Notes under the pieces: model-generated | Database searches by the model: none | Told to the model about the DNA's origin: nothing | The model's input: only the letters and a program-made list of their open reading frames with translations | Assembly: GCA_907163375.1 (NCBI GenBank) | Contig: CAJQUW010001810.1 | Coordinates: 62,001 to 126,000, forward strand | Direction of reading: 5' to 3' | DNA length: 64,000 bases | Source of the DNA: Prostheceraeus crozeri | Lineage: Eukaryota > Platyhelminthes > Polycladida > Euryleptidae | Shown here: positions 1 to 13,054 of the stretch, piece after piece | How positions within the stretch are numbered: the stretch's first letter is position 1 | Layout: each line of letters begins with the position of its first letter | Made by a program: the position numbers and the translations under genes

Positions 1-1464
1 CGATGTCTGCATCAGACAAGAACCGAGCGAAAGGCCTTGCGATTCAATGAGAATGCAATCACTTTTTAGCAATGATAATAGTGATTATAATTATTAATTG
101 CAATTTATTAAAATGAAATAGTTTTTATGCTCAAGATTGGAAAATCCGGCTTGGAATCCAGTCGATTCTTTCTGAAAGAATCTGTCACTTCTTTCATTGC
201 TGACTAGAACTAAACTGTGAAAATCTTTGGTCGCAATAGATTAGTGTGCACTTTTGTTCACGCAACCTGGTTAGATTTCTTTATTCCAAAATGTTCAGAA
301 AATTGCATAGTTTCAATGCATCTCAAAATTAATCTTTGATGAGCGTCATCCAGTCGCACTTTTCACAATTGAAGAGAAAGGCATTCTATGCAATCATCAA
401 TGCGAGCGGTTGTTGTTTATCACCAATACGCAGTGATTGCCATCATGATGTGTCTGTACAAATTACGTATGAAGTGTAGCTGTGACATGCTCAATGCCGC
501 TGTCTAAAGATCGGACTGTTTTTCATGACAATGATGCAACTAAATACCAAATGAATCGAAAATATGGATTTGCCCGTGCTGTAGCAGACAATGATGCACT
601 GATATCAATAATATGCATGTAATGTTTGCATCTCTTATTTTGTGGGATTTGCACCTGGAATAATGAATTCTCATTCATGCAGTTTCGCATTCATGGTGTG
701 GGTGTAGTTGGTTAACGGTTCGAAAAGTTTTCTTCCTCAGACCTATTTTACCTACTTGTCAAAACATTTTCATTGCGTTCAGATATTATTTTACACATTC
801 ACCAGATATGATGATAATTACCCATAAATAATCGTCATCATTCTATGCATGTTTTTGCAGCCAAATGAAGAATTTAAGTGATGTAGATGAAGACTGTTAT
901 ATTCACTCTCAGAAAGGGTTGTAGCTTAACTTCATAAGCATGTGCATGCGTTTGCCACTGTGCACATGGCAACCATGCAACTATGACAGATTTCAAAACG
1001 CGATGTGAAATGTTCTGATGTGTGAAATGGATCACCTGGAATGCTAATAGGATGCTATTATTAAGATTGCTATGTCGTTCATAGTCATCAACTGCTTCCA
1101 TCTCAATTGTTGTGTGGAAAATATGGTATTATTCAAAAGCATGTTTTAAAATCATTGTGAAGACACACGTTAAAAGTATGTTAGCTGTCAAAGTTTTGGA
1201 ATCATGTTTATAACACAGGATAAAAGTTCTTTTTTAAAGCAAGGCTTTGGAATTACCGTTGGATACTTATTTGAAAACAATGTAAATCACAATCATTAAA
1301 TCACATGGTGAAAATTTGATTTTATAGCAGCTTTGATTATTTCGAAATATTGTCCCATTTAGAGGAGTTTTTTGTCATTCAAGAACAATTCCTACATGTC
1401 AGGTATCGGACCACAAGATCAAGCTTAGTCTAACCTTTTAACGGGCCGCAACCTCAGACGTAGC
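1..1464. other. Gene-free AT-rich flank
   Basis: No open frame in this stretch reads like a known protein, and no transposon end or RNA gene is visible. It ends directly at the target-site copy of the first hAT-type element. It may belong to the upstream part of the HACD locus or be intergenic. Confidence 0.5.
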
Positions 1465-1472
1465 CAATAAGC
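1465..1472. repeat. hAT target-site duplication, left copy
   Basis: CAATAAGC, identical to positions 5274-5281 on the other side of the 1473-5273 element. It fixes the insertion boundaries. Confidence 0.9.
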
Positions 1473-1870
1473 CAGGGTTGCCGTGCGTATGGGGATTCTA
1501 TGGGGATCCCCATGGGTATGGGGTGGGTATGGGTATTAAGGCCATCTCCACAGCTCCCATAGCGCTTCTATGGGGATTCTGAAGATTTTTGACATTCACT
1601 AGAAGCAATCAGAACTGACATTATATCAAACAATCAACTTCGATGTTGAATTACAAAGTATCACATAGCCTACCCATCTCACCACTTAAAATGCATGAAA
1701 TATCAATGCTGATCATTTTCACATTAGCAGCACACGTTCAATAATTTTGAATGACTTATAATGATAGTTCCATGTGTGTCAAGGATGTCTGAAGTGGAAG
1801 AATTCTGCAAGTCTCCTTTGCTGCAGCGCCGAATGGAGACCTACAAATATTAGCTCTAATAGTATAAATA

Positions 1871-3219
1871 CAGATTGTTTCATAAAAAATGGATCACCCT
1901 TAAACATCACCTTAACTTCAACTTTGTCTAACTCCGCCAAACTTGAACGAATTTCTCTGAAATTTGGAAGATATGTCAGTTGTGCTTACTAATATCATTG
2001 TTGGAAATTTCAAGCATGAATATTGAGTTGTTTTCCTGTTATAGATAAAAAAGTAGTAGATAATTTGATCTTCATTTAGCAATGTTACACAAAATCATAC
2101 CTCACTCTTATAAAATTACATTTGTTTCCTTTGTTATGTAATATGTTGTTCTACAAGCCAAAAGCTATCAAGCAAAACAAAAATTAAGAAAATCGGTCAA
2201 TCAGAGCCAGTATAGCACCATTATTCATCAACGATAATGTAGCTGCTACATGTGATTAACTGGACTTCATGTTCCATAGCTTCCTGACTTCGTTGCGGTG
2301 GTGTTGGCAGCACTCCTGATTGCTTTCAGCAAGAAATCTATCTCTTACCGGTTGAAAACAATACAAAGCACAAATGAACAATAACGAGATCGCATTCACA
2401 AAAGGCAAAGTGTCAGCCTTGCTAGAACTAGTGTTTTCTTTGCGAGCTACAAGCAAGCGGCTAAATGTCCCTTACACAAATGTGCATCGATGGCATAATG
2501 ATGTTGATTTTCGACTCTCTCGTAAAGAGGGCTCTGGCCGTCCACGCAAAACATCCAAACGTAGAGACCGCCTAATTTTGAGATTTGTTAAAGTTGATCC
2601 AAGTCTCTCGTTAACTGAGATGGCTGCACTAGACTCGTCTATTTCTAAGTCCACTATTCGTAGAAGACTTATTGAGTCGAATTTCAAGAGCTGTAAGAGG
2701 CCCTCTCAGATCGAATTATCAGATCAGCATACAAAAAGAAGTTATTTATGGATGATAATGCTACGTGTCACAGGAGTAGTAGAGTCAACTTATGCAAGTC
2801 TCAATTAGGGCTTAGGACATTATCTTGGCCAGCTCGTTCTCTTGATCTGAATCCCATAGAAAATGTATGGAGTATTCTAAAACGTAACGTTCGTCGTTCA
2901 CTGCTACCTACAGATGGCGTATCACAACTTACGTCACTGTTAAAAAGAGAGTGGAGAAAGTTAGATCAGCCAAAAATCAACGATATCATCGAATCAATGC
3001 CTAGACGAATTGGTAATGTCATTGACAATAAGGGTGGGGCCACAAAATATTAGCTTCTTAAGAACCGTTACTGTATCATAGCTTATCAGATTATATAAGG
3101 ACATTTAAATATATTAGGGAGATTAGGGACATGAAATAACATGAAAAATGCTTTCTGTATCATACTTATGCTTTATTTAGTCAAATTTTAGGATGATCCA
3201 CTTTTTATGAAACGGACTG
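1871..3219 (+). mobile_element. Tc1-like transposon nested in the hAT element
   Basis: The ends are 30-bp inverted repeats (1871-1900 and 3190-3219) matching at about 25 of 30 positions, with the shared core GTTTCATAAAAA. TA dinucleotides flank both sides (1869-1870 and 3220-3221), as expected for Tc1/mariner insertion. The element is 1,349 bp and carries a plus-strand transposase missing its middle. It lies wholly inside 1473-5273, so it inserted after that element did. Confidence 0.9.
2374..3053 (+). pseudogene. Tc1 transposase, internally deleted
   Basis: The first frame (ATG at 2374) gives a helix-turn-helix DNA-binding region. It contains the linker GSGRPRKTSKR and a second helix-turn-helix region (LSLTEMAALDSS, STIRRRL) typical of Tc1 transposases. 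At about 2740 the reading shifts into a second frame (2748-3053) that begins MDDNATCHR and continues SLDLNPIENVW. These correspond to the second D and the final E motif of the DD34E catalytic core. The first catalytic D and roughly 130 codons around it are missing. A full-length Tc1 transposase is about 340 residues. The product cannot be active. Confidence 0.88.
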
Positions 3220-3440
3220 TAGCTCAGTGATATAATTAAGCTTGCGTGCTAAATGCGATTAATCATTATTAGCCTAGATTTTAAACTAATTACGAAGACC
3301 TGTTGGGTCCAGCCCACAAAGCAAGACACATGAAAATGTTGAGTGATTTTCGTCGGATATATGAACAGTGTGATAAAGATTTCTCACACCAAATCATTCA
3401 ACTGTAAGCCATCTACTCACATTGCAGTCATAGTTATAAT

Positions 3441-3485
3441 GAAAGCTCGTGTTTGCTTTGCTTTCAGTGTGGCTGAGGCCATAGA
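3441..3485 (+). repeat. Dispersed repeat fragment (GCTTTGCTT...GCTGAGGCC)
   Basis: This piece shares the block TTGCTTTGCTT, CAGTGT and GCTGAGGCC in order with 11862-11908, suggesting a short repeat family. It lies inside the hAT element 1473-5273. Confidence 0.5.
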
Positions 3486-5273
3486 TTATCAACTATTACT
3501 ACATTAATTCAATTAACGGATATTAAACGGGAATATTCACACATGTGAACATGGCATGATCCACTGAGCAATAAACGATGGATATGACACACATTGGTAG
3601 ACCGTAAGCATGTAGTGAAGGCCTACATAAGAATTGTGACCATAAGACGGAGTGACCATTTTGAATTACTGGCAGTGTAGCAGCATATGAATATTTTTTT
3701 ATTTATATTCAACCATGTCTTTGTATGTTGATGGACTTCCTATTATTTGAAAATAGCACCACTTAAGCAACCAAACGAATGAAAAATCCTCACATTAGGA
3801 ACATAAGAACTTACAGGACAGCCCTGGCTTATATCCTCACAAATGGAACACGTGAAACTCGTATATAATCTATCAAAACAGCCAAATGCATGCCCTTGAA
3901 ATTATTTGCAGTAAGAATCGAGTTTTCACGAAAAGCAGCTGACTGAAAATATTGTGGGGACATTACGGTCCTTCAGGACTTAACAGTTAACAGTTAAAAT
4001 TTCAATAGATATATTGATAAATATTATTAATGCTTTTATGAAACATACTGTACTTAATCACGATTGTTTACAGCGAGGAATTTGAGCATTTTGAAATGAA
4101 TGTGTGTATATTTCCTGAGAATGCTTCGCATAACATGTATACATGATGTGATGTAAGCTCAGGTTTGATTTTACTTGATGTAGACTGGCCGCTTTGTGTT
4201 ATAACAGCGAACGGTAAAAGGCGAATATAAGAAAAATCGAAATTTCAAAATAGCGAAGTATAAAATAGCGGACTATGCAATGCTCGTGTTGTGCAGAACT
4301 AAGTACATACTCGCATTAATATTCCATCTCAACATTTTGATAAGGCCATGTTTCTTTTAGTCTGCATGCAGTTGTTGAATTTTTATACAAATGTGTTTCC
4401 TTTAAGGGAACAGTAATGCAAAAATTGTACCATTGCAATGATCTTGCAGCAAAATGAAGTAGGATCGACATGGTCAATAACTAGGTTAAGAGAACCAAAA
4501 ATCCAAAGTGAGTAAAAGAGGAAGTTTGAAAAACAAAAGCTGATCAATAACCGATTTCTTATGGAAACAAAAAATAAAGACAATGTCGTCATACTATTAA
4601 ATTAAAACATTCCGAGATAGAATTACGTTTGCGGTAAACTACATTATGGTAGTTTTATGGAAAAAGGGTGTCATGTCTCATGAATCATTAAAGAATTAAG
4701 AGCCGAATGAGAAGAACCTATGTATTAACTGTACGTGCAAGCTGGCAGCAGACGACAAAAACTTATGAATCAGTGGAGATAGATAAAGAACAGCTACCTG
4801 TTGATGATTCAGGCAATTGTAAATTTTCAAGTCAAATATGTGTGCATAGCGGGCTCTATTAATTACTTGAACGAGCATTTAGTTAAATTTTCGGTACAAT
4901 AATTTCTAGGTGGCAAGTCAGAATCGAGGCTCAGTAATGATAGAAAAAAGGCTACTACAATTTTAAAGAGCAATAGGCCTATACCGAAGATAGCAAAGAA
5001 AAGTCATAAAAGTTACAACACGCAGTCGGTGACTTCAAGGACTCCCATTCCGCATCTCTGAAGTCAAATATGGCCTTCGCATCGTTGAATGCGGTGCAGA
5101 AGTTCCACTGAGATGGAGATATTGGACATCAATCATTCTATACAAACATTAGCAACATATTAATCAAGGGCTTATCCTGTGGGGGCGTAGGGATTCTGTG
5201 CGGATACCCACAGGTTTTTCTGTGGTTATGGGGTGGGGTGGGGATTCAGATATCAATCCCCACGGCAACCCTG

Positions 5274-5281
5274 CAATAAGC
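5274..5281. repeat. hAT target-site duplication, right copy
   Basis: CAATAAGC, the exact partner of 1465-1472. Confidence 0.9.
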
Positions 5282-8200
5282 GCAAAATGAATATCTCTGT
5301 GACTTCTGCAAACAATCGTTAGACGTTGCACACACAGAAAGTCAAATTATTATTTTAACATGATTAAAACAAGACAGCGACTACAACAAAGTCGTCTTAG
5401 ATGCATGAAGTGTAGTGACATGATGGCAATATTAAACATGAGTTGCTGGCTGCACGAGAGGCGTTTACAACCAACTGCCAATTGGTTTTTAACTAATTGT
5501 TCCCCCTAGTGATGAGCTCGAAATGCGCAGGGGCTGTGCATGTTTTTTACTATCTTTTTAACCTGAAACCAGTAAAGCATTGAAGTAGAGATCTCGTTTT
5601 GCTGAGTATGGATGAAGAAATTTTATACGGCTTGTCATTATTTGAAAATACCTAAACGAAATCATCAGCAAGTAAAGCACGAGTATCATTCTGCTGGCAG
5701 CGTAATATATTACTAACATTTGATCAAGTGTATGATAATCCGACATTCTATTCTGTGGCCAATCAGTTGCAAGTGACGTGTTCAATGCAGCATTTATCTC
5801 ATTTTTTGTATACTTAGTATAAAGGCATTGATGTTTTTTTTTGTTCATTACATCATCTCCCTAATGCACGTGTTTCACGCTTATGAGTTATCATCATGTA
5901 TCTCTTTGTACAACTCTTGATTCTCCACGACTGATGTCGGCTTCACGAAAATCGTTAGTCTTCTGTTGAAACAGATGAATCTCTTCTGTTAAGCTATATG
6001 TGATCGTACGATTTCAAGCAAAAATAAACATCACAATGATTACAGGCCCTGCTGTGTTATTCATGAACTCACATTGTGCATTTTGCACATTGTGTATTTT
6101 AAGACAATAGGAAAAGTTCTCTAAGAAGGTATGTGAGTACATGCTTGCGGATTTAGAGGAATAATTATAGCATAGAATTATAGTTCTCAACTGTTTTGGG
6201 AGGTTTTGAAAGTAAAAATGGCAGAAAGTTGAACTTGGGCACTGCAACAAATACAATTTTCACAGACAAATTTTTCATATGCTGTAGCACAGCACAATAT
6301 GATCGTAAAATTCTTAATCGCAGAATGTGTTACACATCAATCAGCAGTAGGCTTCTCGTAGATGACATGAACAATCTTTCAGTTTAACACAATGAAAATT
6401 GTTTATTTGTTTTGATATAATCAATTAAGTACAAAATCCACATGTGAAAAATCACATGTATGCTGTCTTGTTGCGATGTCAACAGCATGATCTGACTCTG
6501 TCTGTTCGACTCATTATTGTTGCTAATTTTGTTGATAATTTTTTTAAGCAGGGTTCTCCATGCAATGGGAGGAATGCTATCGAATTCCGCTGACAATTTC
6601 TGGAGTAGTGTTTTACTCATTCAATATTATGATAAAGAATGAATGTACTACATGTATTTGCCGGTTGTAAACACATATTTGGTATTATTTTGTCTGAAAT
6701 GAAGATAATATGAATATTTTGATGCGGCGTAATGGTTTTGATTTGAGGTGTTTCTAAAAAAGGTCTTGAATATTATGCTTGCGCGAAATCATTGAATTGA
6801 GATCAATTTGAGAGAGAAGTCATTTTGATAACAGTCAATCATTGAAATCATTTGAGACATGGGATCGTGGTGGGTCGCAAACGAAATAGAGGCTGGCGTA
6901 TTTGATAATGATCAGATAACATAGCATATCGCAGATTCTTTGTCTTGTCGACTTCAGCGAGGTGGTCAGAACATACACGACTATTTATATTAGGAGTAAA
7001 GTCTTTCCGTCCTATGCTTCGACACCATCAAATGAACAAGGAAGCTTTTGCTAGGAATCTGTAGAGGAGCTAATATTTTTACGTTCAGTATTGGCATTGT
7101 TGGTGCATCCGAAGACACAACACTGTATTGTTTTTCAGCTAACTTAAAATGAATCTCCAGATGAAAATGCTGCTATTTGAAAAGATGCGCTTGTATTTTG
7201 ATGCCTGTTCGTCACTACACTTGATAAAGATGCAATTCATTCATCGGTGCGTCTAAAATTTGACGCTTGCTTGCACGCTTTCATCTTATTCCCTTGCTAT
7301 TGTCCTCACCCGCTGATCATCAATGACGTCATCATGTATCTTTATTCAGCTCTTGCGATTTTCTTTGCCAACGGACATGCGATTGAGGTCATGTTAAAAA
7401 ATCATCCAGAGCACACCTTTAAGAAGGAGTTGTCATAATGTTAAAAAATTACAAGTACAATTCTAAATGTGTCATTTGATTTTTATGTTTGGATGTATAC
7501 TTTCCATGGATGAGAGTGAGGTAGCGGAACCCTCTCGGAAATTCACATGTCAAGGGGGCCGAGTGCTACTACTGAAATTTTCCTGCAGGTAACTGTTTAA
7601 TTCCCTTCTTCTGGATTGCTGAAATTCGTTGAAAGCTAACTTATGACATTTTCGCTTAAACAGAGGGCACGAAAGGTAGAGGTATAAAGTATACATGTAC
7701 CTACACGTTAATTCAATTTCTCGTTTGATAAGGGGGCTCTGTTAACAGCAGAAGGGCGGGATAGGCAGTCGGACTGGCTGCATGCAGGCGTACGTTTTTT
7801 CGATGATGGGAACATCATTTCTTTAATTTGTTAGTAAAGATCGTGGTCGGATCGGCTCAAAGAAATATGGCTTAAGGATGGCTCAATTTCGTCATTTCCA
7901 GTTTCATGAAGGTCGTTGTTGCTCATGCTGGTCATGACTGTCGAGAGGTAGCTTAAAATACTCTCTTCAGTATGGCCGAGATTTTAGGATCGAGTTGAAT
8001 CCTGACTTCTCAGCTCTTTGACTTCAAGCCACTGATTGGCCGATAGAATACAATAGCTAAGATAAGAAAAGTGGATATGAAGAAATTCCGAATCTGAGGA
8101 CCAAATCACATACTATTTATAAAAATGAACTTGTGAAATTGCCACAATTCCCCTTTTACAGCAGACTAGCATGTTATAACTTCCTAAGAGCTAAAATTCT

Positions 8201-8664
8201 AATCAATAGGATACTACTGCATAAGTCTTGAAAGTCACGCGTTAAATAATAGAAATTCAAAGTGTGAGAGACAAACTACTAAGCTTCAGAAATCAAAACG
8301 AAATTTGACGTTTGTTCAAATTTATTCAAGCTCAGCCTCTCATAATTATTTAGTGATTGCTCTAATTTTATATTTATTTTTGGCATTTATTGTTTCACTT
8401 TTTATGTTGTAGCTTGATGCATGCTGATGTTAATTATCACCATTATTGACCGCTCCACATCCTGTCTTACTATATTGTCTCTGTATTGCATTGTCACACA
8501 GAGATGATCCTTTTCCGCGGGGCCCCAAAAATTCTGCCTAATATATTCTTTATTTTTTTCTGTTTGGGGTCCCCTTGAAATATGAATTTCTGCTGAGGCT
8601 CCCGTTGCCACACTCTCATCCCTGGTCACAAGTTCAGATTAATCCTCGATTGTTTTAATTTCAG
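5282..8664. other. No gene recognised upstream of HACD exon
   Basis: Only short open frames without recognisable motifs are present. The expected preceding HACD exon (the helix with a VH...G...S...Q..SR pattern) was looked for and not found. The stretch ends with a good splice acceptor at 8653-8664 (pyrimidine run then CAG). It is most simply intron or 5' flank of the HACD gene. Confidence 0.5.
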
Positions 8665-8829
8665 GTGAAGGCTAACTGCCTCGGTATTCCGATGTTTGTA
8701 GTGGCATGGACTACCACTGAAATCATACGTTATTCTTTCTACGCCACCAATTTATTGGGGAGTGTTCCATATCCCATCAAATGGATGCGATATTCATTGT
8801 TCATCTTCCTCTATCCTCTGGGGATAACG
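8665..8829 (+). CDS. HACD/PTPLA 3-hydroxyacyl-CoA dehydratase, internal exon
   Basis: This 165-bp exon encodes 55 residues in phase 0. It is bounded by an acceptor (TTTTAATTTCAG) and the donor GTGAGA. The translation contains FVVAWTTTEIIRYSFY and IKWMRYSLFIFLYPLGIT, matching the HACD family core. In that family the Tyr of the E-x-x-RYSFY region and a later Glu act in catalysis. The enzyme removes water from 3-hydroxyacyl-CoA in the third step of very-long-chain fatty-acid elongation, in the endoplasmic reticulum membrane. The exon is hydrophobic, as expected for a multi-pass membrane enzyme. It joins in frame to the exon at 20537. The match favours the HACD1/HACD2 type, but the paralogue is not certain. 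No gene symbol is given because the orthology is unresolved. Confidence 0.88.
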
Positions 8830-11795
8830 GTGAGACCTTTAACTGTTTTGCATTTTTACTGTGGAAAGTATTTTTAGTTGCAGGCTTCTTATGCTTAACA
8901 CTATGAAAGGTTTTCGATTAATCACATTGTCATTCATTACATTCTCATACTGTCCATTTTTTTATTTTACAAGTCGGGTGGCATTCTTACCGAGCGCCAA
9001 ACTAACGCAGTGAGAATACAAAAGGTTATGAGCTATTCCTGCACTAAAATCCTCTCTCCTAATGCCTTTCTGGCACTTCAAGCTATTTTGATGGCTTGTA
9101 GTCTAATTTTGTTCCTACAAATTTATGCTTTGAATATCAGACGCTTTCTTTTACATTCTTAATCTCTAGACTTTTTAAGGCATGGAATTTTGTCCACTCC
9201 GGTTGGTGCTCATGTGTCTGCAAGTGGTTGAACACATTGCATGGCCGCGCTCCTGCCAGTTCATGGGTATCCGGCTCCTAACATTTTCACTTTCTGTGCA
9301 TCATTATTAGGGCTGTGCGCTAGTGGTACCTGTCCGCACCTGTGCATCGAAAATTTTAGCAGGTAATTCTGAAGTACTTATGCATGGCCGAAAAATAAAA
9401 TGTTTTGCGCTATAGAATTGTTAATTTCTAGTATTAAATGCAAATTATGTAAAGTTCTAGCAAAATGCTAACAGTTCTAATGAATTAGAAGTCAATGATC
9501 ACCGGGTATTTAGAAAATATCTGGATCCCGACAGGGATTGGTATAATGTCAGGCATCGGGATCGTGTAGAGATGAAATTTCAACGTTTTAAAGGCTAATG
9601 CTTGCACCATTAACTGACAAACAGAATATGCAGACAGAAACAGAATCACGATTTATCTTCATTGGACAGCGACACTCCTGAATTTGAATCTAGTTGTTAT
9701 TTTGTCAAGGAAAAATACCTCGAAGTCATAATATTGAAATGAAAGAAAAATATACTAAGCAAGTCAAAAATCGAGACCTATATGGTCCCATGATTATTGC
9801 TTGTAGCCAATAGATTATCACCTTTGGCCACTGTTAAAGATGCTTAGCCGGCATCTTTCAGTTCTAAAGTGATTTACATATACGTGTGTTCGTAATTGTG
9901 GAGACATTTACGTTTATAGGACGCATAGGACGAGAGCATATACCTGATTGGTTCACTGCTGGTTGGTCTGGAAAGCGATTCAACTCTGTGACGAATCATT
10001 CTGTTCAGTGTCCAGATGCACGTTAAGAAACGGGTATCAGATCCGGTCAGCTATACGTAAATTTGTATTTCGCACACGATCAAAAACTTAATTGTCAATT
10101 TGAATGGCTTTGTAACTTTATCACCTTGACTAGACCAGATGAAAGATCTCGGTGTTTTCATGCTCTTTTCTTCATTTTTTGCATAAAATGATTTCAAGGA
10201 AGTCAGTGGCTCTGCTCCTTTACCAGACGCGCTCGCCAATAATATCCTTCGCTCACGTTTTGTATGCTGCATTGCTTTCCACTATTTCTACCTAAATTTT
10301 CAATAAAAAATTAGCCGAAATTATTGATTAGAAAATTATTGCAGTTACGTTCATTTTGAAGAAAAGCAAGAAACAGTCAACAAATCGCCAAAAAGTATGT
10401 TACAAGTATGAATGTGTGACGACTGTGACCCTTGTCAATTGCTATTGTACACAAGCGCTTCGCGAAGTTTGAAGTCTCAAAATACAATTTGAACTCATAT
10501 ACGTTACGTTCACTAATCTATTGTCATAGAGTTTTTAGCATTTGATAGAAAGTTGAAATCTGCTTTAATCTTTAAGAAGCAAGGAAAGTTTGATTAGAAG
10601 TGTTGGCACTACTAAACATCACAAACCCAACAGCCCAAGTGGGGTTTGGGTAATAAGATTTTTGACAAGAACCCTGGGTTTTGCCAACCGAGACTCGAAA
10701 AGACCAGAACTGACCGCTACTACCTAGAGCAGCTGAACAAGATGATGCCAGAGGCTGCTTATCATTTTACAATTTGTCAGCGTGGTCTTAGTGCTTATCC
10801 ATTGCTGTGCTCATGTGCTGGATGGATACAGGATTAGTGTTGTTGTATGAGTGACAGTTTGAGAAACCGCAAAACATTACGTGTGTATGATATCAGGTAT
10901 GAAATGAAGAAATCACAAAAGGGCTCGGCTGCAACAGAATTGTTAACATTGTAGGAAGAAGGTGTCTGCTAGAAAATTGGTTGCTAGAAAGATCATATCT
11001 GTTGTACAAATCGAGTGTACTCCATGAACTTATTAAGCGAGCCAGCTGTTGTTCCAAGCAAAATCTCAAATAATCATCGATCGAGAGACTTGACAGGGAC
11101 CTTAAGCTGAAATCATCGGAGGCCTGCTATTCAAGTAGGGAGCAATTGACATTAAACGGATTAATTGAGTGAGAGATACTTAGCCATATTTCACAATCTT
11201 TGCCTGTGTGAAACCTTCGGAGATGTCCATATTGCAGTTTCATCTGTGAGTCGATAGATAAGATTATATTTACTGTCGATAGAACTGAACTCATAGAACG
11301 AATAGAACCTCTCGTTGGAAAGGTTCTATTAACTACTCGGGGAAACCCGGTAATTAATGAATTAGCAACAAAAGCCTTCGACACCCTGAAATACCGGTGC
11401 TTCAATTGACTCTAACGAATTGAACTCTCACAGCCAAACGTGATCGTGGTCGGTCGTACGCTCCGCTGTCGCTTCTTCCTATTGTGTCTTTTCGGTGACG
11501 TCAGTGTTTTGATGATACTTTTCGGCTGGTCTTTTATATCATCTTGATCGTCGTCTTTTACTTTGGTTCGCCTCGCTATGCTGTTCCCTCGACCTCTGCG
11601 GTCCGTCCTCTGTGGTTGTTTGGCACCTTAGTGTTTGTGATCATCGATCAAGTGAATATTCAATCCTTTTGTCGGTTTCCTCCGTGTCAGCACAAATTGC
11701 GGGTTAGGCCTCAGTCAGAATGCGAGCTTTTCCAAGCGTTTCTGAGCAAAGCGTTTTGCAGCAAATATAAAATCATCATCGCAGCAGTTGTAGAC

Positions 11796-11899
11796 TGCCA
11801 CACAGTGAGCAAAGCAAAGAAGAGCTATTAATAGCTTATGGACATATATTTGGTCGGGATGCTCGTGATTGCTTTGCTTTGCTTTGCTCGCAGTGTAGC
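11796..11899. repeat. Small foldback (inverted repeat) unit
   Basis: The left arm (GTGAGCAAAGCAAAG within 11796-11821) pairs with the right arm (CTTTGCTTTGCTCGC within 11872-11899). The spacer is about 50 bp and contains the palindrome AGCTATTAATAGCT. The right arm resembles the fragment at 3441-3485. This looks like a small MITE or a foldback relic; no target duplication was identified. Confidence 0.5.
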
Positions 11900-12167
11900 T
11901 GAGGCCTTGCGTGATCTTTGTTTTCGCGTCAACGTCGTTACGGATGTCGAAGCGTGTTGGTGTGCTGTATTTGGTTGGGACTGACAGCTGTGTTAAGCTG
12001 TCAAATCAGCTGCTAAGGCAAAGTAATTCTACTTTTTATGTAAACCGGTCCAGACGCTCGGAAATCAAATTATCGACTTTTGAACGGCGTCATAAATATG
12101 TTGCGTGAATAATATCTGTGACCATTCTGATTCATAGATATCGATTCATTGCGCTGTTTTCATCACA

Positions 12168-12491
12168 ATGAGTTTGGATTTCCGCGTTATTGCAGGGACA
12201 TCTATGATAAGTAGTATAGCTTTATTATTAATCATAGATGTCCCTGATTATTGTCGCAATATGCCAATGAAAACGACAAATGTCATGAATCTCAGTGCAG
12301 ATAAAATTCATGAACACATTTTCACGGAAGCTCAGTTGCTGGAGGCAATGATGCAAATGAAAAGTTCTGGTGCATGTATTACGGCACCGAAATTTAATGA
12401 AGCTGATTTTGATGATTATGACAGTGATATGTTAAACTCAACCGTGCACGGTTATGATATTAAAACTGTTGAACATAATCTCCAAGACTAA
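12168..12491 (+). CDS. Unrecognised 107-codon ORF inside the HACD intron
   Basis: An ATG-started open frame of 107 residues with an acidic middle (EADFDDYDSDML). I recognise no family. Residues about 9-26 come from a perfect 54-bp stem-loop that adds exactly 18 codons. Without it the frame would read directly from the leader into DYCRNMP. It may be a decayed transposon gene, a lineage-specific gene or chance; nothing shows that it is expressed. Confidence 0.2.
   Translation: MSLDFRVIAGTSMISSIALLLIIDVPDYCRNMPMKTTNVMNLSADKIHEHIFTEAQLLEAMMQMKSSGACITAPKFNEADFDDYDSDMLNSTVHGYDIKTVEHNLQD
12193..12246. repeat. Perfect 16-bp-arm hairpin, 54 bp
   Basis: CAGGGACATCTATGAT (12193-12208) and its exact reverse complement (12231-12246) flank a 22-base loop. 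TTATTG occurs just outside on both sides (12187-12192 and 12248-12253). The CAGGG...CCCTG ends resemble hAT termini in miniature. Confidence 0.8.
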
Positions 12492-13054
12492 AATCAGGCA
12501 ACCTCTATCATTTAGCATTTTACTTTTCTACAGAATGATTTTCATGGATTTATGATAGTGCTGAAATTGATTCTCACTGCCATGTCCTGAAATCCATTCC
12601 CCATGATATCCATATTATTCGTTAATTTCTATCAATCATGAACTTTATCTTATGCTTTTAATGTCATGATTCAAATCTCTTATGATTTACCATTGAAACC
12701 TTCACTGGAGTAGACATTGGAAATAATTCAGCGTGACAGACTTCAATAATCTAAGAAGTTTTTTCTGTTTTCAAACACTGATGAACAAGCTCAGTAAAGT
12801 CATTCGAAATGGACACTCAGAAAATGAGAGTCATCAGATGGTATTCTCAGCAGGGACTAGTCACTCGTGGTCTAACCTAATTATTCTCTGATTTTGACCG
12901 GATGCAGAAATGATCGTGTTTATGATCCAGATTACCATCAATTCTCTAATGACTTCCTTGCCTAGAAATGTTGGTGGAAATCGCTGAAACGGCGACAGAT
13001 CAGATGATAGTTTTTAGGTGCTATGTCTTTTAACTTGAATGGTTGATAATATCG

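Larger units (their letters stand above)
1473..5273. mobile_element. Non-autonomous hAT-type element with perfect target duplication
   Basis: The ends are inverted copies of CAGGGTTGCCGTG (1473-1485 and 5261-5273). The element is flanked by a perfect 8-bp duplication, CAATAAGC, at 1465-1472 and 5274-5281, the hallmark length for hAT insertions. Just inside both ends are GGGGAT/ATGGGG-rich arrays, including the palindrome GGGGATCCCC near 1503. No hAT transposase was recognised inside, so it was probably mobilised in trans. The best candidate helper family in this window is the element at 43648-47132, whose end differs by one base in the first 13 (CAGGCTTGCCGTG). A Tc1 element (1871-3219) later inserted into it. 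Without that insert the element is about 2.45 kb. Confidence 0.88.

Noticed and set aside
9301-9380. TAGGGCTGTGCG resembling an Ac-type hAT end
   Set aside because: No matching inverted partner or target duplication was found nearby.
10646-10837. 63-codon frame resembling a transposase fragment
   Set aside because: Only a vague similarity (DRYYLEQL); no conserved catalytic motif in order.
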